From Nematostella vectensis (taxonomy: Eukaryota; Cnidaria; Anthozoa; Actiniaria; Edwardsiidae), in assembly GCF_932526225.1 (NCBI RefSeq), contig NC_064039.1, positions 16,610,639-16,670,638 on the forward strand: a stretch of DNA of 60,000 nucleotides, written 5' to 3'. The notes beneath the pieces were generated by a model. The model was not told where the DNA came from. It made no database searches and was given only the letters and a program-made list of their open reading frames with translations. This document shows, piece by piece, positions 1 through 9,259 of the stretch; position 1 is the first letter of the stretch; each line of letters opens with the position of its first letter. The position numbers were made by a program, and so were the translations under genes.

Positions 1-474
1 GGAAAGCTAAATATTTTGCTAAATATGCTGCTCATCATCCATGTCTTCATATAGTCTCACATCATGGCTTTTGGGTATTAACAGTTCACCTGAATCAGAA
101 AAAAATCGTTCGTTCTTAATTCAATTTTCGAATTTTCTTAAAACATGAAAACAAACATAGAGGAAGACAAATGATTAGATTAGTATCCTTACCAAACAGA
201 AACAAACAGATCAATATTGGCTTTATATGAGAAAGAAAGAGAGACATTTTGACGTTTTTGTGTATTTAACATAAAATATGGGACAAAAATAGTATAGACA
301 GGAAATAAAAAGGTAAAAAAAGAGAAAGACTTGGATGATTGCGTAATGCTTTTTGTTTTTCCTCACACATTTGCCAATAAATAGCAAATGAATTCTCAAT
401 TTAAAAATAAGCTTGATGATACATAGTTTTACCAACACAACTGTGTATACATGAGTCATCAAGGTCGTTCTTAC
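1..474. other. AT-rich sequence, no gene seen
   Basis: This stretch is AT-rich with only short chance reading frames. I see no domain, RNA gene or clear repeat. It may be an intron of the minus-strand gene that appears to begin near 850, since a GTAAGA donor-like site lies at 474-469 on the minus strand. Confidence 0.4.
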
Positions 475-850
475 CTGAGCTAGATAGATAAGTCCTGATT
501 TGTAGATGTATTTTTCTTATTTGAGGAAAAGTTTCTTTTACGTTTATAACAGAACTGGGAAGCCGTTTTAGTGCGCGCCAAATTAGCATTCAAACAGCGT
601 TCAAGAAATTGATCTCTCCGCCAATTAAAAACACAGTGGAAGCAAGATGATTGAATAGTGACACAGGGAAAATCAGAGAAGTTGTAAAACGACGAAAATC
701 GCTTTGTTTGAGGATTATTATCAGAAATATTTGCAAACAAAAAGAATTATACTTAAAAGGAATATGACGGGAATTACGTTTTGATTCATATATTTTATTC
801 ACACTATTTTGAATTGAAATTTTCGTCCGCAACTCACCTTGAGTGTCCAT
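475..850 (-). CDS. Possible 5' end of a host gene (tiny first coding exon)
   Basis: On the minus strand an ATG at 850-848 opens a 13-nt coding piece (Met-Asp-Thr-Gln plus one base) that runs straight into GTGAGT at 837, a near-perfect 5' splice donor. A second donor-like site (CTCAG|GTAAGA) on the same strand at 475/474 could close a following exon, whose acceptor I cannot fix. Very short first coding exons are common in animals. Nothing in the encoded residues identifies a family and the rest of the gene would lie left of the window. This is a splice-signal observation, not a recognised gene. Confidence 0.25.
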
Positions 851-927
851 GTTGTTTGCCTTGTGGTGTTCGCTCGTTTAGGAGAACAATTCCGTATTTT
901 AGCTATCATAAATAAAGCTTTTCTTTT

Positions 928-1239
928 TTATTTCCGCTCTGTAACATCATAATGAGAATGGTAGTGCAGAGCCACGACAATTCCCTGATAAATGCTGCTG
1001 GTTTTGTAGCCTTTTCCTTCAACTATAAAGTTTTCAACCACCGCACCAGGTAAAGAAGTCGAGCCGTTATTCCGAGCTTGTAAGAACAAAGCAGTTCCTA
1101 CAAAGCAGTAGACAGATGTATCCTTCAAATTCTTATTTTCATACGGCCATTTGACTGGATAATTAGTTGCATTTTCTCTATTTTTTTCGTCAATTCTTCC
1201 CTGCCAGCTTGTGATCCGTTGATCGTTTGATGTCGAAAG
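928..1239 (-). CDS. Candidate terminal exon of a host gene, unknown product
   Basis: A minus-strand frame of about 104 codons is open from a TGA near 1240 to a TAA at 928-930. Its composition is balanced and protein-like (Trp, Cys, His, Tyr well spread; for example SWQGRIDEK and YCFVGTALFLQ), unlike the AT-rich chance frames around it. AATAAA overlaps the stop codon, as expected for a 3' end. No ATG is needed if this is a last exon, and no signature family is visible. It ends only 78 bp upstream of the possible first exon at 850, so the two would be tandem genes on the same strand. It could still be a chance frame. Confidence 0.3.
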   Translation of the reverse strand, partial: LSTSNDQRITSWQGRIDEKNRENATNYPVKWPYENKNLKDTSVYCFVGTALFLQARNNGSTSLPGAVVENFIVEGKGYKTSSIYQGIVVALHYHSHYDVTERK

Positions 1240-1439
1240 TCAGAATAGGCTTAGTCCCTCCCCCCCCGCCTGGCGTTTCCAAGCCCTCCCCCCCAAGTTC
1301 CTGTCGGAGCCAGTCTGTCATTGATTTAGAACGATCAATCAATTAGCTGGCCTGGTCGCATGAACTGGTCACGTGAGTGGTACAGCCAGCTGACAGCGTG
1401 TGACATGACGTCATTGACCACAAATTTTGAGTCGCCTAG

Positions 1440-1862
1440 TTTATGACCAATTTCTATACTTATAGAGCTCCGCGCGCGCCCTGCGGCCGCTCTGGCTCCG
1501 CTATTAACCGAGCGCGAGGTCCGTACGGGGGGGACCAGGGGGTTTCAGTGAAACGGCCTGGGAGGCGCGGATCGCCCCTCCGGGCCTCCCAGCCCCGTCT
1601 CTATATATCAGGCAGATAATGCTTCACGTACATAAACAATCGGCAATTGCTAATGTAGGCCAAATCGATTCCAGGTACATAAGCTTTTCGTGTAGGCCAA
1701 ATCGATTTCGCGTACATAAATAATCAATTAGGGCTGCAGACCGGTGGGCGTTTTGCGTGCCTGAATAATTAATTAGGGCTGCAGACCGGTGGGCGCGTTT
1801 CGCGTACATGAATAATTAATTAGGGCTGTAGGCCGGGCGCGTTTTTGGGGCAAACAGGGATG
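1440..1862. repeat. GC-rich interspersed repeat with tandem 37-47-bp units
   Basis: The segment 1500-1700 (GGGGGACCAGGGGGTTTC, then repeated CCTGGGAGGC/GCCTCCCAG blocks, then CTCTATATATCAGGCAGAT) recurs in the same orientation at about 28517-28740, so it is a dispersed repeat rather than part of the viral-type element. From 1628 to about 1850 there are five imperfect tandem units starting GTACATAA or close variants (starts 1628, 1675, 1712, 1757, 1804); the later ones carry AATTAGGGCTGCAGACCGG. The part 1440-1500 resembles 35985-36045. No coding content is credible. Confidence 0.6.
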
Positions 1863-2042
1863 GCGTCGGGGAGGGCCGCGAAAACGAGGAGGGCCGCCGG
1901 CCTACGGAGCAAGGAATGACAGTTTTTCGGCAGTAAATTCGAAGCCGCTGGCGTGGCGTTTAAACCTGAGCTTTACTCGAACACCTCGCTCCCAACTCCT
2001 CGCGCATTTTTCGCAGCCTCTTTTTCGCCTTTTCGCTCGCCT

Positions 2043-2696
2043 TTAGGGGGGCCCTTTCCCGCTTTTTTCATCGCGCGGTTCGGGGCCGTGTCGGGCTCTG
2101 ATAGCGTCCTTGAGCGTGTTGTACCTCTCTTGTTCCTGAAGTATTATCCGAAACTTTTCGCCTGAGATACGCCCGTCTTGCAGAGCCTTAGAGACCAGCT
2201 CGCTGATCGAGTTTTTCTTACTCTCCGCTAAAACCACCGTGTCTTCGTGTTTAGCCACCTTGCTCGTAAGACCCCTAAAGACCACCCCCGCGCCCACGAC
2301 ACCGACCAGCCCAGCGACCCCTGCCAGCGATGCGCCGATCAGAACCCCTATCCCACTCAAAGAGACTCCCAGCTCGGCGCTGGAAAGCGCCCCTGCAGCG
2401 ATGCCGGATGCCACAGACACAGCATGGGTAACGGCAAAGGCGCGCTTATACTTCTTCCGCACCAGTCGATAATGCGTTATCTCCTCGTCTAGAGCCGCCC
2501 GAGTGTCACGTATTACCTGGGGTCGGAAACTTTGCACGTCGCCGCCGATGCTTGCCGGAGCGGTGGGCGTCATGTGCGTTTGCGCGTCGCCGCCGATGCT
2601 TGCCGGAGTGGTAGGCGTCATGTGCGTTTGCGCGTCGCCGCCGATGCTTGCCGGAGCGGTAGGCGTCGTGTGCGTCTGCCCCCCGCAAACGCACAC
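2043..2696 (-). CDS. Glycine/alanine-rich hydrophobic (membrane-active) element protein
   Basis: The product has three parts. The N-terminus is built from about 3.5 copies of a 16-residue repeat (ASIGGDAQTHMTPTTP). A central strongly hydrophobic Gly/Ala-rich stretch (around residues 90-145, for example SGIAAGALSS and GVLIGASLAGVAGLVGVVGAG) could form two membrane segments or a membrane-inserting hairpin. The C-terminus is charged and helical (KNSISELVSKALQDGR...). It is not a known enzyme. Similar Gly-rich proteins are, from memory, frequent beside this element type in cnidarians, and a role as a virion membrane-interacting protein is an inference. The open frame begins at a GTG in the minisatellite; the true start is uncertain because the repeat has grown there. 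Confidence 0.6.
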   Translation of the reverse strand: MCVCGGQTHTTPTAPASIGGDAQTHMTPTTPASIGGDAQTHMTPTAPASIGGDVQSFRPQVIRDTRAALDEEITHYRLVRKKYKRAFAVTHAVSVASGIAAGALSSAELGVSLSGIGVLIGASLAGVAGLVGVVGAGVVFRGLTSKVAKHEDTVVLAESKKNSISELVSKALQDGRISGEKFRIILQEQERYNTLKDAIRARHGPEPRDEKSGKGPP

Positions 2697-2730
2697 GACG
2701 CCGATGCTTGCCGGAGCGGTAGGCGTTTGA
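2535..2730. repeat. 48-bp minisatellite coding a 16-residue repeat
   Basis: Units starting CGTCGCCGCCGATGCTTGCC occur at 2537, 2585 and 2633, with a partial fourth copy near 2697. The period of 48 bp is a multiple of three, so the minus-strand frame stays open. Each unit contains GCCGGAGCGGT, a variant of the GCCGGAACGGC motif scattered through the element. Confidence 0.85.
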
Positions 2731-2807
2731 GGGGGCAGACGCTGGGAAGCGGGGGGTATATACCACCGCTGCTAACGTCGCTGTTTGCAATGCTTGTTAT
2801 GTCGGAC

Positions 2808-3502
2808 CTAGGTTAGCTCTAATACGAGGCGAACGGGCTTGCCCTTAAAGTCCACCCGTCTACCGCGGTCATCCCTGATCCATATTCGGATACTCGAGAC
2901 AAACTCAGAGGAAGACGCTGCGACACAAACGGGGATGTCGGCCCCATAGACGACTTCATAGACTCGTGCGGCCTCCCGCGGGTTTCTAGGCAAGCGAGAA
3001 CGTTTGAAGGCTCGTCTAAGGCGAGGCACTGTGAGCGGTCTAAGACGTCGCAGAAGACGTAGATGGCCTCTATTTTCTGCAAAGTCACCTTAAGTGGGGG
3101 CTCCCCCAAGGGCAGTGCGAGGCCCCGCGCCCCCATCTGATCGTCTTTAGCCTCCAGGCCAAATAGTGCGCAAAGCTCGGCGTTCAGGAACACAATGCCA
3201 CCGGACACGAGCACGATCTTCCCGGTGTGGGGATCCAGCTTCGCGGTCAGAATCTTGCTCTTAGCGCGGTTGATCGTCTCCACGATGGACTCGGCCGTGT
3301 GGTGCCCGGCTGGCAGAGTAGCGATGGGCGGGAGGGAGGCTATAGTCGTTATCTGATGCTCCCGCTCGAGATTATACCAGCTGTTAAACAGCGAGCACTG
3401 CCGGAGCGCAACGAAGCGTGGGCGCCTTATCGGCTGCTCGAAGAAGAGGGTCAGTTCGCCTCCGGTGAACACAGCATGTAGGACCACCATTGTGTTGAAC
3501 AT
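2808..3502 (-). pseudogene. Probable penton-like (single jelly-roll) capsid protein, frameshifted
   Basis: The gene starts with ATG at 3502 (MFNTMVVLHAVFTGG) and reads about 170 residues of beta-rich sequence. Near 2960-2990 the protein-like reading passes to a second frame, which continues to a stop at 2808. The first frame continues as low-complexity Ser/Arg sequence, while the second gives a conserved-looking end (VDFKGKPVRLVLELT). The break is therefore a frameshift. The beta-strand pattern, about 230-residue size and position next to capsid-type genes suggest a minor capsid or vertex protein; no diagnostic motif is visible, so penton is inference. It is divergent from the plus-strand gene starting at 3533, with about 30 bp between the starts. 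Confidence 0.5.
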
Positions 3503-3532
3503 AGCCCGCCTTCGTGTTTAATAGGGCTGAGC

Positions 3533-4911
3533 ATGGATTGGGAAGGCTGGCAGATGCTGAACGAGGTTCCCCGAAGGAAGGAGGAGGAGACGAAAAAGGC
3601 GGCAGTTGCGGCGGGAGCCTCTATAGCCGAGCATATCAAACACGCTATAGCCGAACAAGTAAAAAAACCGGTTTCCCTAGGTCTCTGACCCTCGCGCAAA
3701 AGCTACTCTACGCCGTGCCCGCGACCCCCGTGGAGAGCACGGCCTCAGTAGTCACGCACAAGTCCGCCAAGGAGTCTCGCCGGTGGCTATCGGAGCTTTC
3801 CTATGGGTACTGGCCACAGCAACTCAACTTTGCGGTCTGGTGCGCAACCGCCGGATGTGGGGTGTCCCTAACTGACCCCACTTTCGCCACGCTCCGCTCT
3901 GTCATCAGGGGATTTCTAAGGTTTCACGTCTACTTTACCACCCGGAGGATACTCTACGAGCTCGGCGCCTCCCTGCCTGGCGACAGCCCGTTCATGCAAA
4001 AGGGTAACCCCTACAAGAAGGCCGCTTTCGAGCGTCTATGTATAGAGTTCGGTTTGCCGCGTAAGCCGGACTTCCGATTGAAAGGCGGGTGGAACCACGG
4101 GCTAGGCGATGTGTTTGTGTTCTACCCGGGGGAGGGGTATCGCAACGTGCACGTGATCCGTGGCTACGACACGGCGGCGGACGAGTACCCGAGCCACCTC
4201 AATCTGTTTAGCGACGAAGGTGGGACGTACAATAGTGGGAAGCAGGTGGGTTACATACGCAAAGACGACCACGGGGGCGTGCAATATAGCTGGTTTGCGC
4301 CTCCCAAAGGCGAAAGGCTGACAAAAGCAGGGCTAGGAAGACTCGACCGCTCGGTCGAGGCGTTCGTCTACACAGTGCTTGGCGCGCAGGTAAACGTCTG
4401 TTCCTCTATCGCAGGGGCAGGTGGGCCGGCCATGGAGGCGCCGGCGGAGTTCACGAAGCTGCTCGAAGACGCGATCATAGAAAACGACATCGCTCAAAGC
4501 GTGCAAAGATACCAGTTAGCCGTGCAGGAGGCCAAGGTGAGACTGAGTCTTGCGGTCGCACCAGGAGTGTGGCTGATGCCGAGCGATCTGGTGATAAACA
4601 CGCAAAGCGTCGTCGGCTACAACAATAAGCTGCAGAAAGCCACGGACTCTATGAAGCTCGGCGCAAACGCGATCAACACCGAGACAAAGCCAGTCGGTGC
4701 TCATAACATGGCCGGTGGGCATCCTAGGGTGCAACACGGGATCGACCGCGTGCCGTCCCGGCGGCAAAGCGCCCCTGCGAAAGTGCACGCAGAGGGCGCG
4801 GCCCCTGCCCCCGCTGCGCATAACATGGCGGGCGAAAGGAGTGACCACACCGCCCTCAAGTCGGGGTTGTCGGCACTCGCGGTGGCCGCGGCGTATTACT
4901 TGTTCCGATGA
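3533..4911 (+). pseudogene. Capsid-associated element protein (unnamed conserved family), frameshifted at A7
   Basis: An ATG at 3533 opens a frame (MDWEGWQMLNEV) that ends at 3691. The long conserved frame runs in the next register to 4911. The switch falls at or near a run of seven A at 3661-3667, so a one-base slip there would explain the break. The main body contains the motif YGYWPQQLNFAVWCATAG and a GGxNHGLG segment. I remember these as features of uncharacterised proteins in cnidarian copies of this element. The C-terminal third is Ala/His-rich with repeated AHNMAG, ending in a hydrophobic tail (LSALAVAAAYYLF) that may be a membrane anchor. Function is unknown; placement suggests a structural virion role. 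Without reads I cannot tell decay from ribosomal slippage. Confidence 0.55.
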
Positions 4912-5849
4912 CTGCTTTGCATTCGACGAACCAAGAACGCGGCTACGGCTAGAATGAGCAGCCACGCATTTTCGCCAAGGAATTTCACCGCTTCCTCTGC
5001 AGCCTTAAACACGAAGTTCGCGATGCTGCCTACTAGCCCGGGGAGAAGCTCGCCCAGCTTTTTCCCGATGGCCTTAAGCCCGTTACCGACCCCTCTGGCC
5101 ACGGAGGAGAGCGACTTGCCGAGCGACGTCACAATGGCCGCGATCGTCGTCGCTACGGCCAACCCGATAGCGGTGACGGTAAAGCCTTACTTTTTGAAGA
5201 TGGCTTTGATGCGCTCTCTTAGCGGCTTTTGGTTCTCGAGCTCTCGGTTTTCGCGTTCTAGTTCGTCAATCTCGGACAGCCTCTCCTCGTTGCGCTCACG
5301 GGCCTCTTGGCGGCGACTCTCTGAAGTGTTAGGGTCGTCGATGGTCTCCCTGTCTGCGGCTACCACCCCTTGCAGCTCTCTGACTCGTTCTGTGTTCTCC
5401 TGGATGACCTCTGCCACGGGCCCCATCGCCAGCTTGAAGCCACTCAGCTTTGCAACGTCCTGTCGGACGCCCCCGTCCTCGTTGAACAGCCGTCTTGGTT
5501 TAGTCCAACCTCCGTTTTTGAGGTCGCGAACCTGTATTAGCGTCTTTCCCCTCCAGTCTGACTGGAACCGTAGCAGTTTCTCGTTAAGGTCTGGGTATTC
5601 CTTCCTGAGGGACAGGAGACCGAGTCTTGTCGCTGCATCCCCTGTGGTGAACGAGGTTTCAGCGGTCGTTTGCGTTGCGCTTCGCGAAGCCATGCTATGC
5701 GCAGCATGCGTACGCGACGACGTGCTCGTCATTGGGATCGACCCCCCATCGTCGAGGTCAAACGGGATAAGGGGCGTCGTCTCGTCGTCCCCCGCCCCGC
5801 GATCGGCGGACGCACCCGGCAAGGTATCGTCAATGTCAACGTCACCCAT
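4896..5849 (-). pseudogene. Coiled-coil plus amphipathic/TM membrane-active protein, split by TAA
   Basis: The ATG at 5849 begins MGDVDIDDTLPG. The first 220 residues have an acidic, Ser/Thr-rich N-terminus and a long charged coiled coil (RERNEERLSEIDELEREN). An in-frame TAA lies at 5187-5189. The same frame stays open for about 95 more codons to 4896 but has no ATG near its start. It encodes Gly/Lys-rich amphipathic sequence (KSLSSVARGVGNGLKAIGKK) and a TM helix (WLLILAVAAFLV) with a basic tail. Same frame, no start and complementary content indicate one gene broken by a nonsense codon. The C-terminal part resembles the small membrane-lytic capsid proteins (pX/pVI-like) described in adintoviruses; that assignment is by character only. 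Its 3' end overlaps the plus-strand gene ending at 4911 by about 16 bp. Confidence 0.65.
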
Positions 5850-5962
5850 GATGCGTGCGCATAACTCGTGCTACGCTATATTAGACATGTCTAACAGTCC
5901 GCACCATAGCCACGCGGCTTCGTACTTTATGTGTATATAGTACATGTGTGTACACACATACG
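5850..5962. promoter_or_regulatory. Divergent intergenic region (probable bidirectional promoter)
   Basis: About 113 bp separate two divergent starts (5849 minus, 5963 plus). It holds small palindromes (AGACATGTCT near 5884, GTACATGTGTGTACAC near 5940) and a TATATAG box near 5934 suited to the plus-strand capsid gene. Function is inferred from position and composition only. Confidence 0.4.
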
Positions 5963-7237
5963 ATGTCAGTCAGCGATAAACTCGACCCCCAGCGAACACT
6001 CAGAATTCCTCTGGGGTTGAAAGCCGAGAGAACTGCTCACCGGGTCACTCTTAACCCGTCGACGGCCTCCCCAAGCAAGACGCTATATGTGGCGGTCCCA
6101 AAGCTGTCGGAAGGCGTCATGCTCGTGCCTGGCTCCTTGAGGGTCGGTCTCGATCTCTCCGTCTCAGGCCATGCGAATAATACCGTCGTGAACAACGTCG
6201 GCCGAAATCTCGTGAGCCGCCTGGAAATCACGTTTGCAGGAGAAACGCTCCAGGACACCAACCGCTACGACGTCTTCTAGACGTATGAGGAGCTTTACCT
6301 GTCCAAGGTCGAGAAAGAGGATCGCCTGGAGCAGGGCATACAGACAGAAAACATGCGCAAGCTTCGCTCCAAGGCTGGCGATAAAGCGACCAGTAAAGCC
6401 AAGGAGAACGCTCTAAACGCCGCCCACGGGGCGAGGTACACCATCCCGCTAGACCATTCTCTGCTGACGGACCACGGCGTGCTGTACCCAAGGGCGCTCT
6501 CCGAGGCGCTGCTCTTCGAGATCACGTTCGCAGCGGTTGACCAGGTAGTAGTCGGAAGCGATGCCACCAAATTATCCTATGGCATCAAAAATCTAGAGCT
6601 GGAGTACGAAAGCCTGAGGGACGACAACCTCGCCCGGTCTGCAGCCGCTGCCTACCAAAACGGCACAACGTTCTTCTACGAGCAAGTGAACCTCCACAAG
6701 ACCTTTGTGATTAGCAAAGGGAAGGACAGCATAATCACCGAGAGTGTCAACCTGCCGCAAAGGTCTATGAGTGGTCTGTTGCTCCTCTTTGTGGAGCCAT
6801 ACACTGCAGGGGCTCGCGACTCTGAGAAGTTCGTGTACCCCTACATCAAGAGCGTTCGCGTTACAATCGACGGCATCCAAAACAAGGTCTTCAGCCAGGG
6901 CCTGCGCCCCACGGATTTCTGGGGGGAGGCGAAAATGCGGTTCGTCCGCCCCTCCCCGGGGGGGGGGGGGGGGCACAGCGGAGCGCCCGCTGCCCCGGCA
7001 ATCGGCCCCGAGTCGTTCTATGGCGATAACAAGTTTGCTCTGTGGATCGACCTTCGAACGACGGACGACAGTGCTATCCATGGGGGTGGTCTCCGATTGG
7101 TCAATACCCGCGACGGTGTGCACCTCGAGATGAAACGCACGGCAAGCGGCTCGGGTAACGTAAATTGTCACGTGTTTGTGGTGGCCGACGCCCAAATGAA
7201 CCTTATGAACGGACAGCTAGAGTCCATACATTACTGA
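5963..7237 (+). pseudogene. Probable double-jelly-roll major capsid protein, interrupted by TAG
   Basis: The start is ATG 5963 (MSVSDKLDPQRTLRIPLG). An in-frame TAG at 6278-6280 interrupts the gene about 105 codons in, and the same frame continues to a stop at 7235-7237, about 425 codons in all. The sequence is beta-rich with short helices (SRLEITFAGETL before the stop; ALLFEITFAAVD, KNLELEYESL and RVTIDGIQNKVF after it). This strand pattern suits a double-jelly-roll capsid protein, though it is short for Polinton-type MCPs. The position just upstream of the packaging ATPase supports it. A run of 16 G at 6958-6973 encodes a Gly stretch in a loop between strands. The family call rests on pattern and neighbourhood, not on an alignment. 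Confidence 0.6.
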
Positions 7238-7256
7238 GCACATACGCCGGAGCGGT

Positions 7257-7859
7257 ATGGACTTGAAAAACGTTCCATTTAACGCTCTCATCGTGGGCCC
7301 GACGTCATGCGGGAAGACCCAATTCGTAGTGGACCGGCTGCGCGGCCCTTTCCGGGGCAAGTTTGACTACATCGTACTCGAGTGCCCTACCTTTGTCTAC
7401 AACAAAACATACGACGGCTTCGGCGAGGGCGACAATCGTCTGTTTGTCATCGCACCTGAGACGGGTCAGATCAACATACTGCTGAGGTTTGTCTCCGCTC
7501 TCTTCGAAGGCACTAATACGCTAATCATACTCGACGACTGTGCGGCCTCGAAAGACGTAAAGAGGCGCTCTGACCAGCTCGTCAACTTGGCGTTCAGCGC
7601 GCGCCACGTGGGTATTAGCGTGTGGTTGATCACGCAGCAGCTCACCAGCATCACGAAGCCGTTCCGCGAGAACATCGCGGCCCTGGTGGTCTTCTATACC
7701 CCGAGAAAGGCGGACATGAAAGCTATCCTGCATGACTACGACGCGGAGCTCTCAGAAGAGAAGATGAAAGAGTACATGAAGGCCCTCAAGACGAAAAAGT
7801 TCTCGAAGTTAGAGTTTTGCTGGCGTCACCCTTATACCATCGCCCTAGTTGAACGGTAA
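7257..7859 (+). CDS. A32/FtsK-like DNA packaging ATPase
   Basis: This is a 200-residue intact frame starting at ATG 7257. Walker A GPTSCGKT is at residues 14-21, Walker B LIILDDC at 89-95, and a conserved ITQQ sensor-like motif at 125-128; SARH at 114-117 could supply an arginine finger. Size and motif order match the packaging ATPases of Polintons, adintoviruses and related double-jelly-roll viruses, which pump genomic DNA into the capsid. It follows the capsid gene by 19 bp, the standard pairing. It is one of the few late genes in this copy with no visible lesion. The start is supported by the compact gap and by the absence of an upstream ATG in frame. Confidence 0.9.
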   Translation: MDLKNVPFNALIVGPTSCGKTQFVVDRLRGPFRGKFDYIVLECPTFVYNKTYDGFGEGDNRLFVIAPETGQINILLRFVSALFEGTNTLIILDDCAASKDVKRRSDQLVNLAFSARHVGISVWLITQQLTSITKPFRENIAALVVFYTPRKADMKAILHDYDAELSEEKMKEYMKALKTKKFSKLEFCWRHPYTIALVER

Positions 7860-7883
7860 CCACCGCCTTAGGGCATAACGTAT

Positions 7884-8516
7884 ATGCACCTTAGCCACGG
7901 CATGATGAGCGACGAATACTTTGAGAGTCTTCTTGAGGGGGACGCCGCCGGCCTCCCGGCCGTCAAGACGTTGGACTGCTCGACGCATCCTGCCGGAACG
8001 GCAGCCGGAGGTGAGGAAACTGAGATAGCAGACGCGAGGAAGAAACTCGCGATTCTCGTAGCCTCGGGGAAGTCGAGAGAAATGGTAGGCAAGGCCCTGA
8101 CTCACGACGACGTCAAACGCATGAGCGCCGAGGAGGTGAGGAAGTACGAGAGGCGATACGAGACCGCTCTAGCCAGCCGGACTACAGACGCCCTGGCAGA
8201 CAGCTTTCTGAAGCTTACGACCAAGCTAGTAGGCATGGCGCTGCCGATAGACAGTGTGGTCGATCTTCACAATGACCTAGTGTCAGACTACATCATTAAC
8301 AACGAGCTCCGCACATTGTGCGGAAGCCTGTCTCTACGCTGCGGTCGTTTGATGGCTTTAGCCGCCGGGGCGTTACACATAGCACGTCATGTGAACACCG
8401 CCGGAACGGCAAGCGCTGACACGCGGTGTCAACAAGAGGTAACAGCCGCGGACTCTCCTGCGGTTTGTCTGCCGGAACGGCACACGGACAGTGGCGAGTC
8501 TGCCATCCCAGAGTAG
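7884..8516 (+). CDS. Element protein of unknown function (helical, 204-210 residues)
   Basis: The frame is open from ATG 7884; in-frame ATGs at 7902 and 7905 are alternative starts (MMSDEYFESLLEGD). The middle is helical and charged (EEVRKYERRYETALASRT), followed by a hydrophobic segment around SLSLRCGRLMALAAGALHIA. The C-terminal 40 residues are Thr/Ala/Ser-rich and low complexity. The coding sequence contains three copies of the GCCGGAACGGC motif, two of them read as AGTA. I recognise it only as a family seen, from memory, next to the ATPase in cnidarian copies; function unknown. It follows the ATPase by 24 bp on the same strand, so it probably belongs to the same late block. Confidence 0.55.
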   Translation: MHLSHGMMSDEYFESLLEGDAAGLPAVKTLDCSTHPAGTAAGGEETEIADARKKLAILVASGKSREMVGKALTHDDVKRMSAEEVRKYERRYETALASRTTDALADSFLKLTTKLVGMALPIDSVVDLHNDLVSDYIINNELRTLCGSLSLRCGRLMALAAGALHIARHVNTAGTASADTRCQQEVTAADSPAVCLPERHTDSGESAIPE

Positions 8517-8597
8517 ACGTTCATTTGAAAGCTCGCCACTTCTTCTACCACTTGGTACCAAGTAGTTGACGCCGCGTGTGTGTCGACACACACACAA

Positions 8598-9209
8598 ATG
8601 GAGGAACCTCAAGGAAGTACTAGTGCCCAGCCTGCCGGAACGTCAGCGGAACCTGCTCAAGAACCTGCACGTACGCCTTCGGCGTTGGCGGAGAGAATCA
8701 CGAGCCCCGAACCACCCGCGACCCGGCCTAAACACCCTGGGCAAATTGAAGCTGGAAGGCGCTTGGCAAAGTGGAACCGAATTAACAGAGCGAAAAAAGA
8801 GACACTTCGTGTCGCGCAGTCGCCGCCGGCCCCGGGGCCGAGCGAGCCGCAGGGCTTGCGCGCCCACGATGCCGCCGCCGGAACGGCAAGCGCTAGCATC
8901 GCACACACACTAGTCCCGGAAAGCAACTCTGCCTGGTCGGCTAGCTCGGTTATCGGGCTTGCTGGTCTTCTAGTGTCATTGACCGGCCTCTACACACGTA
9001 GGCGGGAGCTGGCTGCCGCGTTCACTCGTACACCAGCTGTTAACCAGCGAGCTACCGATCCACTTGCTACCGATCCGCATGCTACCGAAGGTACCGACGG
9101 CGTGACTCCGCCCGCAGGGCCGCCGCTGGCGGCCGCACAGCAGACCAAGGACCGCGTTCCGGCGACAGCGCTTCGCGCTCCCGGATCTCGGCTGTTATCC
9201 ATGGAGTAA
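8598..9209 (+). CDS. Single-pass membrane protein of the element, unknown function
   Basis: I chose ATG 8598 (MEEPQGSTSAQ) because the upstream in-frame codon at 8580 is only a GTG. The N-terminal third is Pro/Ala/Ser-rich, followed by a basic segment (EAGRRLAKWNRINRAKK), a further disordered linker, one TM helix (SSVIGLAGLLVSLTGLY) and a basic stop-transfer TRRRE. The C-terminus has short repeats (ATDPLATDPHATEG). The architecture fits a virion membrane or scaffold protein, by inference. Copy B retains only the C-terminal part of this gene: the copy-B junction falls at the equivalent of about 8810. Confidence 0.6.
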   Translation: MEEPQGSTSAQPAGTSAEPAQEPARTPSALAERITSPEPPATRPKHPGQIEAGRRLAKWNRINRAKKETLRVAQSPPAPGPSEPQGLRAHDAAAGTASASIAHTLVPESNSAWSASSVIGLAGLLVSLTGLYTRRRELAAAFTRTPAVNQRATDPLATDPHATEGTDGVTPPAGPPLAAAQQTKDRVPATALRAPGSRLLSME

Positions 9210-9259
9210 GCAGACATTTAGACACGAGGGCCCCACCCATATCCGCACGTCCGTACATA

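Noticed and set aside
1440-1862. Terminal inverted repeat of copy A
   Set aside because: The same sequence occurs at 28.5 kb in direct orientation, away from the copy B end, and no inverted partner is seen near 15.4 kb, so it is a separate dispersed repeat.
8566-8913. Frames reading repeated LPERQ/PPERQ in the element
   Set aside because: They are other-frame readings of the GCCGGAACGGC motif; the real gene is in the 8598 frame with its TM helix.
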